From Candidatus Dojkabacteria bacterium UBA5232 (GTDB lineage Bacteria; Patescibacteriota; Dojkabacteria; SC72): a stretch of 10,616 bases of DNA. Shown piece after piece: positions 4,621-10,616 of the stretch (position 1 is the stretch's first letter; every line of letters begins with the position of its first letter). The DNA is taken from NCBI GenBank assembly GCA_002409215.1, contig DHUO01000032.1, positions 1-10,616 on the forward strand, written 5' to 3'. The notes under the pieces were generated by a model. It worked only from the letters and a program-made list of their open reading frames with translations, made no database searches and was not told the DNA's origin. Made by a program: the position numbers and the translations under genes.

Positions 4621-6150
4621 ATGGAAGACATAAAGAGCGATTTAATTGGACAGAGAGATGTAAGACTTGAAAAAATTAAGAAACTTAGGGATTTAGGGGT
4701 AGATCCATTCCCTTCCAAGGCGTTTAGGAAAGATAATATAGGGGATGTATTAGAGAACTTTAAGAAATATGATGGTAAGGAAACAGTTCTTGTAGGAAGG
4801 GTTGCAGCATGGAGAGAGCATGGTAAATTGGTTTTTGGAGATATTAAGGATCAGTCTGGCAATATCCAGATAATGATTCGAAAGGATGATTTGGTAGAGG
4901 ATTTGAAGAAAGGCTATTTGGGTTGGGATAATCTTTCTCTTCTTGACTTAGCAGATTTCATTGAAGTTTACGGAACTATTGGTAAGTCTAAGACAGAGCA
5001 GATTACAATAATGGTGAAGAACATCAGATTGCTTTCTAAAGCAATTCGACCAATTCCTAGAGAGCTTAAGGATAAGGAGCAGAGATTCAGAAGAAGATAT
5101 TTGGATTTGGTAATTCACCCAGAAAGGATTAAGCTTTTTGAACGAAAGGCTAAGTTCTGGCAAGTACAGAGAGATTTTCTAAAGAAAGAAGGCTTTATGG
5201 AGGTAGAGGTTCCAATAATGGAGATGGTTCCAGGTGGTGCTGATGCACGACCTTTCACAACCCATCATAATGCATTGGATCAGGATTTCTATCTTAGGAT
5301 TTCAACAGAGTTGTATCAGAAGAGATTGATAGGTGCTGGTTATGAAAAGATATATACTTTTGGTCCGCATTTTAGGAATGAGGGTATTGATGATGAGCAT
5401 CTTCAGGAATTCTATGATATTGAATGGTATTGGGCATATGCTAATTACAAGGATAATATGGAGTTGGTTAAAAATCTTTTCTTAGAAATAGCAAAGAAGG
5501 TATATGGAAAGACAAAGTTTTCAACAAGAGGTCATACTTTTGATTTAGCTGATGAGTGGAAGGAAATAGATTATGCTGATTCAATTAAAGAGAAGTTTGG
5601 AGTAGATATTTTTGAGGATAGTGATGAGAAGATACTTGAGGCAATTGAAAAGAATGATATTGAAATGGGTGGTGATGAGAATAGGAATAGAATGATAGAT
5701 ACTTTGTGGAAGAGTATTAGGACAGAGGTTTCTGGGCCAGCATTTTTGGTAAATCACCCTAAATTTATGTCTCCTCTTGCTAAGTCTCAAGAGAGTGATG
5801 AAAGATTAACAGAGCGATTCCAGGTGATAATTGCAGGTAGTGAGTTAGGTAATGGGTATTCTGAGATTAATGATCCTGTTGATCAGCTTGATAGATTTTT
5901 AGAACAGCAAGGTTTGAGAGAGGATGGTGATGATGAAGCACAGATGTTGGATATTGATTTCGTAGAGATGTTGGAGTACGGTATGCCACCTGTGAGTGGT
6001 TACGGTCAGAGTGAGAGAATTTTCTGGTTCTTAGAAGATGTTACAGCAAGAGAAGGAACTTTCTTCCCACAGATGAGAATGGAGATAGAGAACTCTACAA
6101 AGGAGATATATAAAGGAAAGGTAGAGTTTAGTGAGAAGAAAAAGAAGTAG
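4621..6150 (+). CDS. lysS: lysyl-tRNA synthetase, class II
   Basis: LysRS charges tRNA-Lys with lysine using ATP. The 509-residue protein has an N-terminal helix with R-L-E-K-I-K-K-L-R-D-L-G-V-D-P-F-P (15-31), an OB-fold anticodon-binding domain (about 55-140) and a class II core with R-F-R-R-R-Y-L-D-L (155-163) as motif 1 region, G-G-A-D-A-R-P-F-T-T-H-H-N-A-L-D (205-220), Y-L-R-I-S-T-E-L-Y (224-232), motif 2 F-R-N-E-G-I-D (251-257), A-G-S-E-L-G-N-G-Y-S-E (405-415) and motif 3 P-P-V-S-G-Y-G-Q-S-E-R (456-466). Motif 2 context (F-G-P-H-F-R-N-E-G, H-L-Q-E-F) and motif 3 (S-E-R rather than I-D-R) differ from standard bacterial LysRS. The remaining blocks and length leave the identity clear. It has its own promoter and precedes the 127-residue gene by 30 bp. 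Confidence 0.95.
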   Translation: MEDIKSDLIGQRDVRLEKIKKLRDLGVDPFPSKAFRKDNIGDVLENFKKYDGKETVLVGRVAAWREHGKLVFGDIKDQSGNIQIMIRKDDLVEDLKKGYLGWDNLSLLDLADFIEVYGTIGKSKTEQITIMVKNIRLLSKAIRPIPRELKDKEQRFRRRYLDLVIHPERIKLFERKAKFWQVQRDFLKKEGFMEVEVPIMEMVPGGADARPFTTHHNALDQDFYLRISTELYQKRLIGAGYEKIYTFGPHFRNEGIDDEHLQEFYDIEWYWAYANYKDNMELVKNLFLEIAKKVYGKTKFSTRGHTFDLADEWKEIDYADSIKEKFGVDIFEDSDEKILEAIEKNDIEMGGDENRNRMIDTLWKSIRTEVSGPAFLVNHPKFMSPLAKSQESDERLTERFQVIIAGSELGNGYSEINDPVDQLDRFLEQQGLREDGDDEAQMLDIDFVEMLEYGMPPVSGYGQSERIFWFLEDVTAREGTFFPQMRMEIENSTKEIYKGKVEFSEKKKK

Positions 6151-6164
6151 TGGATACTGTGAAA

Positions 6165-6173
6165 TGATATACT
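6165..6173 (+). promoter_or_regulatory. extended -10 box before the 6181 gene, leaderless-type spacing
   Basis: TGA-TATACT is an extended -10 element that ends 7 bp before the ATG at 6181. No Shine-Dalgarno sequence is present. It suggests a leaderless transcript starting here, in addition to any read-through from lysS, and it would serve the small gene and the two permease genes. Confidence 0.5.
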
Positions 6174-6180
6174 TCTACAT

Positions 6181-6564
6181 ATGGACTCAGTAAAAGACAT
6201 TATTGCCCAACTCAAAAAACAAACACCTACTAAAAAAGAGGGTGAATCTCAACAAGAACTTTTTGATTTGGATACCTTAGAAACCAATCCCAAAAGAATG
6301 TTTGGTGACAAAGGTAAGTATGTGTCAACAGAACACCAAAGCTACGGTCTTAGATTAGCAGGAAAACTAGATGACAAAAAAAGATTAACAATGTATATCA
6401 AATGGGCAAAAACAAAACCAAGAGCAGTATTAGAATCAGCACTAAGTTTTGTATCTGACTATCCTAATGCAGAAAGTAAATCTAAACTATTTATGTGGAA
6501 AGTAAAGCAGTTAGAGAATGAAATCAAAACAAAAAAAGAACAAGAACAGGAAAATACTAAGTAG
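6181..6564 (+). CDS. protein of unknown function, 127 residues
   Basis: I do not recognise a named family. The protein is soluble, highly charged and has no signal peptide or membrane segment. Residues 1-45 are low-complexity and polar, probably a flexible linker. The centre (about 50-110) looks like the folded, conserved part: E-H-Q-S-Y-G-L-R-L-A-G-K-L-D-D, then M-Y-I-K-W-A-K, P-R-A-V-L-E-S-A-L-S-F-V and L-F-M-W-K-V-K-Q-L. It appears mainly helical. The tail is Lys/Glu/Gln-rich. It lies 30 bp after lysS and 10 bp before the first permease and has its own -10 box. Co-transcription with the permeases is likely, but no ATP-binding motif is present, so it is not the missing ABC ATPase. It is a real gene by length, ordered conserved-looking core and tight spacing; its role is unknown. 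Confidence 0.8.
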   Translation: MDSVKDIIAQLKKQTPTKKEGESQQELFDLDTLETNPKRMFGDKGKYVSTEHQSYGLRLAGKLDDKKRLTMYIKWAKTKPRAVLESALSFVSDYPNAESKSKLFMWKVKQLENEIKTKKEQEQENTK

Positions 6565-6574
6565 GGAAATACAG

Positions 6575-7339
6575 ATGTATTTCAAAAAGGAGTTTCAATA
6601 CAAAGGTCAGATGATTGCTTGGATTATTGCAGATATTATTAAAATAATTGGTCTCTGCTTCATATGGTTAATGTCTGCTAAGGTAAATGGAAATGTAGAG
6701 CAAGGATATGTTGTTACATATTACATTTTAATTATGCTTGTTAGCAAACTAACATCAGATTACACAGTTGAACACGGTGTAAGAAATATATTAAGTGGGA
6801 AATTTTCAAACTTCCTACTTAAACCTTGCAACTATCTTTTAGAATACTTAGGTATAAATATTGGAAGTAACACATTAAGAGTAGGACTATTTCTCCCAGC
6901 ATTCATATTAGGAATAATTATTGGATTAAAAAATAACCTTTGGATAATGAATCTTAATATCTTTTCAATAATGTTAGGTTTAGTTGGAATAGTAATTGGA
7001 TTTTTAATAAGCTTCTTTGTTGGAAACATAATTTCATTAATGGCTATTAAAATAAAAGAGATGGATAGTATTAGAATATTCTTCTACAACATTGCATCAC
7101 TTCTCTCAGGTGAATTCATACCATTAGTTTTTCTATCTGGTTTTATTGCAAGAACATTCAAACTACTACCATTCAGATATACACTCTCATTTCCAGTTGA
7201 ACTGTTCATTGGGAAAATTGAGAAGAAAGAGATACTCTTAGGCTTTCTAATTGCAATTATATGGTTATTTGTTCTGTTCATTACATACAAAATTATCTAC
7301 AAAAAAGCTATTGAGAAATATGAAGCAGAAGGAATCTAA
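6575..7339 (+). CDS. ABC-2 type transporter permease, first subunit
   Basis: The 254-residue integral membrane protein resembles the uncharacterised ABC-2 permease group COG4587. It has an amphipathic N-terminal segment (F-K-K-E-F-Q-Y-K-G) and about six hydrophobic segments (roughly 14-34, 46-60, 100-118, 130-152, 170-192 and 218-240). The first loop carries the family signature S-G-K-F-S-N-F-L-L-K-P (74-84), and L-S-G-E-F-I-P-L-V-F-L lies near 177-187. It should form a heterodimeric channel with the next gene product and need a separate ATPase. I chose the ATG at 6575, 10 bp after the previous stop and 7 bp after a weak AGGGA. An in-frame ATG at 6518 would add 19 mostly Lys/Asn/Arg residues and overlap the upstream gene by 47 bp; it cannot be ruled out. 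Substrate unknown. Confidence 0.85.
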   Translation: MYFKKEFQYKGQMIAWIIADIIKIIGLCFIWLMSAKVNGNVEQGYVVTYYILIMLVSKLTSDYTVEHGVRNILSGKFSNFLLKPCNYLLEYLGINIGSNTLRVGLFLPAFILGIIIGLKNNLWIMNLNIFSIMLGLVGIVIGFLISFFVGNIISLMAIKIKEMDSIRIFFYNIASLLSGEFIPLVFLSGFIARTFKLLPFRYTLSFPVELFIGKIEKKEILLGFLIAIIWLFVLFITYKIIYKKAIEKYEAEGI

Positions 7340-8144
7340 AAAACATAGTAAAAAGACTTTTTGCTACTACTTTAGAGTATGGAAGCAAGTAGTTAAGGGA
7401 GGGATTAAACGAAGCTATCTATACAAAACAGATATCTTTGTTAGATTCCTACGAACTCTTCTTGTTGTTGGCATTCAAATTGCTCTGCTTAATGTCCTAT
7501 TTGGAAAAAGTGAGATGTATGCAGGTTGGAGTAGATCTCAAACATATCTAGTTATTGGTATTTGGAATGTTCTTAATTACATTGGTTGGTCTCTGTTCTC
7601 AACCAATCTTCTTTATTTAGAATCAAAAGTAATCGAAGGGAAGTTTGACTACATACTTCTCAAACCCCTCTCCTCCTCTTTCTATGCATCATTTTCGGAT
7701 TTCTTCATTACAAATTTCATTACTGCAATATCAGGGTTTATATTAATTTTCTATTACATTATTGCAGAGTGGGGGAGTATATCTTTTCTCAATGTCCTAG
7801 TTGGTATTGTTGCAATATGTGTAGCACTGTTAATTTGGTATGCCATATACCTTTTCTTTGCTAGCTTTACAATCTCCAATCCTAGAAATGGAATACTTTC
7901 AATTGCAAAAGAATTACTTGGTTTAACGAAATATCCCATTGATGTATTTGGAAGTTCATTAAGTGTTGTTTTTTATACTGCAATACCAATTGCATTTCTA
8001 ACAACAGTACCTGCCAACATTATGATTGGAAGATTTAGTTATGGATTTGTTTTGGTGGGGTTGGTGATTGGGATTATACTTTTAGTAATATCCAAACTAG
8101 TGTGGAATATGAATGTAAAAAGGTACTCCAGTGCAAGCAGTTAA
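7320..8144 (+). CDS. ABC-2 type transporter permease, second subunit
   Basis: The 274-residue integral membrane protein resembles COG3694, the usual partner of COG4587 permeases. After a basic cytoplasmic start (M-K-Q-K-E-S-K-K-H-S-K-K) it has an amphipathic segment (Y-Y-F-R-V-W-K) and about six hydrophobic segments (roughly 40-62, 76-100, 128-148, 156-181, 214-234 and 240-262). It shows the family signature E-G-K-F-D-Y-I-L-L-K-P-L (106-117) and K-Y-P-I-D-V-F-G with A-I-P-I-A-F-L-T-T-V-P-A (221-232). The ATG at 7320 overlaps the end of the first permease gene by 20 bp, which points to translational coupling. An earlier in-frame ATG (7251) lies inside the coding region of the first permease and is unlikely to be used. 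No ABC ATPase gene is adjacent in the operon. Confidence 0.87.
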   Translation: MKQKESKKHSKKTFCYYFRVWKQVVKGGIKRSYLYKTDIFVRFLRTLLVVGIQIALLNVLFGKSEMYAGWSRSQTYLVIGIWNVLNYIGWSLFSTNLLYLESKVIEGKFDYILLKPLSSSFYASFSDFFITNFITAISGFILIFYYIIAEWGSISFLNVLVGIVAICVALLIWYAIYLFFASFTISNPRNGILSIAKELLGLTKYPIDVFGSSLSVVFYTAIPIAFLTTVPANIMIGRFSYGFVLVGLVIGIILLVISKLVWNMNVKRYSSASS

Positions 8145-8163
8145 CACTTAATTAACCGTTCAC

Positions 8164-8176
8164 CAGACCTGGTCTG
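8164..8176. promoter_or_regulatory. operator-like palindrome, copy 3 (convergent intergenic region)
   Basis: CAGACC-T-GGTCTG is a perfect 13-bp palindrome sharing the core ACCTGGTC with the copy at 3402-3414. It lies 19 bp after the second permease gene. As RNA it could form only a 5-bp stem with a 3-base loop and has no T-run, so it is a poor terminator. A longer pairing, AACCGTT (8154-8160) with AACGGTT (8204-8210), encloses it. Confidence 0.45.
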
Positions 8177-8207
8177 TACATTTATCCTTATGGTATGAGT
8201 GTTAACG

Positions 8208-8243
8208 GTTGTTTTTAACAGATATTTAATATTGCTATGGGTG
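8208..8243 (+). repeat. 36-bp intergenic repeat, copy B
   Basis: This copy matches 3446-3481 at 29 of 36 ungapped positions, including GTTGTTTTT, ATTTAATATT and ATGGG. It starts 38 bp after the centre of the palindrome at 8164-8176, the same spacing as in copy A. Unlike copy A, no + strand gene follows: the next coding sequence is the 3' end of the minus-strand ABC exporter gene. The 106-bp region 8145-8250 holds only this palindrome and repeat and a small hairpin (TGTTAA 8200-8205 with TTAACA 8215-8220). Confidence 0.55.
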
Positions 8244-8250
8244 TTTGCAA

Positions 8251-10074
8251 TTACTTGTATCCCTCTGCTTGTAGTTTGTATGATTTGCTATATGTTCCAC
8301 CTTTCTTTTTAACAAGCTCTTCATGGCTTCCCTCTTCAACGACTTTGCCTTTGTCTAAAACGATTATCCTATCTGCATTTCTTACTGTACTAAATCTATG
8401 TGAGATGATAATGACAGTTTTATTATCAAAGAAATTATATATCCTGTTAAATATCTTGTACTCAGAAACTGCATCGATTGCTGCAGTTGGCTCGTCAAAT
8501 ATTGCAAGAGGAGCATTTCTGTAGAAGAAGCGAGCAATTGCTATCTTTTGAGCTTGTCCTGTACTCGGTCGAATACCACCCTCTATTTTCTCAGTCATAA
8601 TTTGATTATACTTATTCTTGTACTCCATAATGAATTCATGAGCATCAGCATTCTTTGCAGCTTCAATCACTTTCTTTTCATCAACCTTCTCTTTTGGCTT
8701 TCCTGTTATGATATTCTCTTTAACACTTAGATGAGAATAGAAGTTAAATTCTTGAAAAAGAACACCTAAATTTTTGTACCAATCATCTATAGAAAGGTCA
8801 TTAATATTTACTCCATTTATTAATATCTCACCACTGCTAACAGAGTAGATTCTTGCTAGTAATTTTACAATTGTAGTTTTTCCAGCACCGTTATGTCCGA
8901 CTAATGCAACCTCTTCTCCACTAGCTATTTTCAAATTCAAATTTTCAAAGACATATTTCTTTGCCTTTGGATACTTGAAAGAAACATTCTTAAACTCTAT
9001 CTCAGGTGGAGTTGTTAAATATGGAAGTTTTACATCTCCATCTTTTACAGCAGGCTTCATTTCAAAGAGAGTAATTAAGTCTTTCATCTTAACAGAAAAC
9101 TCATTCATATATGTGATTGAAGCTAACATACTATCTAGAGAGCCGGAGAATGTATCCAATGCTCTCATTTGGAAGGATGCTGTACCTAATGTGAAATCTC
9201 CTGCTACGAATTTGTAGAATACTACACCGTAACCAAGGACTCCAATGATTGAATCCAAAGCTGTGAGAAAGAAATTTGTAATTTCTCTTTCCTTAAAAAT
9301 TTTCAGCATTCCATCATTGAACCAAGAAAAGAAATTATTGAATTTATCTTTAAAGAATTCGTATCCTCCAACAATACTAATTTCTTGCAAGCTAGATGCA
9401 TTTTGGACAGTGTTAATAGATGACCATGCAATTCTTCTTTTTTCTGAATTATCAACTTGCCAACGAAAATCTTTTTTCATGAAATGCTGATCAGGGAAGA
9501 ATTTAATAATCATAGATACAAGAAGAATAGGAATCATAATTGGGAAGAAGGAGAGAATAATTCCTCCAGATACAACTACTTGTACGATGTTTGAGATAAA
9601 AATTGTAGTATCATTTAAGACTGAAAAAGTGTCTTGTAACCATTGAGATGCTCTGTTTATACGATTGAGTACATCAGGATTTTCTAAATTTTGCACACCC
9701 AAGTAATGTAGTTGTTGTGCAAATACTATTTCTAATCTACTTCTACTTGTTTGTCTTAATCCTCTGTATGCATATTGATAAATGTTTCCGATTAGTCCAG
9801 ATACGAAGATGTAATACAGTAGTAGGGCAACAAGGTATGGAATCATTTCTCTAAAGTCTTTACTTTGGCTTGATGCAACAGAGATTAATTTGTCAATTAT
9901 TTTTGCAAAGAAGATTCCATATACAAAGCCCCTTAGATCTCTAATTATCCTAGTTGTTACTAGAAGAATAGTCTTTGCTGGTGATATTTTGTAGTATATT
10001 TTGAAAATCCAAATGATTGTACGGATAAATTCCTTTGGAGATAGTTTCTCCTCTTTCTTGTTTTTCTTCTTCAT
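8251..10074 (-). CDS. ABC transporter, exporter type (transmembrane domain fused to ATPase)
   Basis: The 607-residue half-transporter has an exporter transmembrane domain (about 15-335; hydrophobic segments near 36-60, 78-98, 155-176, 178-194 and 268-290) and a C-terminal ATPase (about 357-600). ATPase motifs: Walker A G-H-N-G-A-G-K-T-T (393-401), Q-loop Q441, Walker B L-A-I-F-D-E-P-T (523-530), D-loop A-A-I-D and switch H559. The signature, normally L-S-G-G-Q, reads P-S-T-G-Q (503-507) followed by A-Q-K-I-A-I-A-R. The Walker A, Walker B and switch residues needed for ATP hydrolysis are intact. It probably works as a homodimer, or as a heterodimer with a partner encoded elsewhere, and exports an unknown lipid, peptide or drug-like substrate. 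The ATG at 10074 begins a Lys-rich cytoplasmic start; a good promoter lies upstream. It is not the obvious ATPase for the neighbouring ABC-2 permeases, since it has its own membrane domain. Confidence 0.92.
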   Translation of the reverse strand: MKKKNKKEEKLSPKEFIRTIIWIFKIYYKISPAKTILLVTTRIIRDLRGFVYGIFFAKIIDKLISVASSQSKDFREMIPYLVALLLYYIFVSGLIGNIYQYAYRGLRQTSRSRLEIVFAQQLHYLGVQNLENPDVLNRINRASQWLQDTFSVLNDTTIFISNIVQVVVSGGIILSFFPIMIPILLVSMIIKFFPDQHFMKKDFRWQVDNSEKRRIAWSSINTVQNASSLQEISIVGGYEFFKDKFNNFFSWFNDGMLKIFKEREITNFFLTALDSIIGVLGYGVVFYKFVAGDFTLGTASFQMRALDTFSGSLDSMLASITYMNEFSVKMKDLITLFEMKPAVKDGDVKLPYLTTPPEIEFKNVSFKYPKAKKYVFENLNLKIASGEEVALVGHNGAGKTTIVKLLARIYSVSSGEILINGVNINDLSIDDWYKNLGVLFQEFNFYSHLSVKENIITGKPKEKVDEKKVIEAAKNADAHEFIMEYKNKYNQIMTEKIEGGIRPSTGQAQKIAIARFFYRNAPLAIFDEPTAAIDAVSEYKIFNRIYNFFDNKTVIIISHRFSTVRNADRIIVLDKGKVVEEGSHEELVKKKGGTYSKSYKLQAEGYK

Positions 10075-10105
10075 CTATTGATATTGGATGGGTTTAATAA
10101 AGAGT

Positions 10106-10135
10106 ATTGTAACAGGCAAAATTCAAAAGTGTCAA
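10106..10135 (-). promoter_or_regulatory. promoter of the ABC exporter gene
   Basis: On the minus strand there is a perfect -35 TTGACA (10135-10130), an 18-bp spacer and -10 TACAAT (10111-10106). The ATG lies 31 bp after the -10 box, giving a leader of roughly 25 nt. It is the only consensus two-box promoter in the window. No Shine-Dalgarno sequence is visible in the leader. Confidence 0.7.
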
Positions 10136-10148
10136 GTTTTTTGTTGTT

Positions 10149-10616
10149 CTAAAGATGTTTTCTAACAGTACTCAATACTCTTTCTAACAATTCATTTAAA
10201 GAATTAGCTTTCATGAGTACACCTGCTGCATATGTATGTCCACCACCACCTAAATCTTCAGCAATTACCCTCACATCTTGATACCCCTTTGTACTCCTAA
10301 ATGATACAAACCAATTATCTTCTGTATTCATATCAGGTTTAATGATAAAGCCCCAATGTACACCCTGTATATATCTCAGGTATTTATCTCTCAAAAATGC
10401 CTGTGCCTCACTAGAACCTCTTCTTAACTCCTGATCATTCTCCAATTCAACCCTATCCACAAACATATATGCCATATCTTTCTCAATTGTTAATGAATCT
10501 AAATATTTAACAATTGCAGGAGTAGCCTCTCTTGGGAATTTAGAATTTCTGTATGCAAAATCTTCCAAATCGACATCAACAATACTCTTAGCTTCAGCAA
10601 ACACCCTATGTGTATT
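10149..10616 (-). CDS. DHH/DHHA1 family phosphoesterase (NrnA-like), C-terminal part
   Basis: The frame is open to the window edge, so the gene's start and the N-terminal DHH domain are missing; 155 residues remain. A GTG at 10604 is in frame, but coding continues upstream of it (N-T-H-R), so it is probably internal. The C-terminal DHHA1 domain is clear: W-F-V-S-F-R-S-T-K-G, D-V-R-V-I-A-E-D-L, then the hallmark G-G-G-G-H-T-Y-A-A-G near residues 123-132 of the fragment, and a final helix. DHH/DHHA1 proteins are metal-dependent phosphoesterases that degrade nanoRNA, pAp or cyclic dinucleotides. Without the DHH half, the exact substrate class cannot be told. It ends 14 bp before the -35 box of the ABC exporter gene on the same strand. 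Confidence 0.88.
   Translation of the reverse strand, partial: NTHRVFAEAKSIVDVDLEDFAYRNSKFPREATPAIVKYLDSLTIEKDMAYMFVDRVELENDQELRRGSSEAQAFLRDKYLRYIQGVHWGFIIKPDMNTEDNWFVSFRSTKGYQDVRVIAEDLGGGGHTYAAGVLMKANSLNELLERVLSTVRKHL

Noticed and set aside
7251..7319. Upstream ATG extending the second permease by 23 residues
   Set aside because: The extension is a shadow of the last transmembrane segment of the first permease. The ATG at 7320 gives the usual 20-bp coupled overlap and a basic N-terminus.
8237..8524. A 95-codon + strand ORF beginning at the ATG in repeat copy B
   Set aside because: It lies almost entirely antisense to the ATPase domain of the ABC exporter gene, has no recognisable motif and reads like a shadow frame. 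The promoter-like sequence before it was kept as a finding, not as a coding gene.

Overview
This is an AT-rich window from what looks like a small-genome bacterium, most plausibly a member of the Candidate Phyla Radiation (Patescibacteria). The evidence is indirect. Genes are densely packed and almost none has a clear Shine-Dalgarno sequence. LysRS and GlyRS carry divergent class II motifs. A paired ABC-2 permease cassette and a LemA/TPM pair sit beside housekeeping genes. No phylum can be assigned with certainty from the sequence alone. Ten genes are complete and two are cut by the window edges. All read cleanly in the standard code and end in TAA or TAG.

Layout on the + strand from the left: the 3' end of lemA (1-96); a TPM-domain membrane protein (108-869); trmD, tRNA m1G37 methyltransferase (913-1560); and a GreA/GreB-type transcript cleavage factor (1616-2077). 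glyS (2074-3369, minus strand) converges on the Gre gene and shares a 4-bp TTAA with it. An L,D-transpeptidase (3494-4486) diverges from glyS. lysS (4621-6150) follows, then a 127-residue protein of unknown function (6181-6564) and two ABC-2 type permeases (6575-7339 and 7320-8144). The last three probably form one transcription unit. On the minus strand are a type-1-fold ABC exporter half-transporter (8251-10074) and the 3' part of a DHH/DHHA1 phosphoesterase gene (10149 to the window edge).

Functionally the window mixes translation and transcription maintenance (TrmD, GlyRS, LysRS, Gre factor, DHH nuclease) with envelope functions (LemA/TPM, L,D-transpeptidase, ABC exporter and an ABC-2 permease pair lacking a local ATPase). 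No tRNA, rRNA, CRISPR array or insertion sequence was seen. No gene-free stretch exceeds about 135 bp.

The most interesting signals are intergenic. (1) A 13-bp operator-like palindrome, consensus C-M-R-ACC-W-GGT-Y-K-G, occurs in three intergenic regions. Two copies are identical over 15 bp and lie in the same orientation upstream of the -10 boxes of glyS and lysS. (2) A 36-bp stretch upstream of the L,D-transpeptidase gene recurs (29/36 identical) at the same distance from the third palindrome, in a convergent region where no + strand gene follows. (3) Several genes have a TANNNT -10 box only 6-7 bp before the ATG, which suggests leaderless transcripts.
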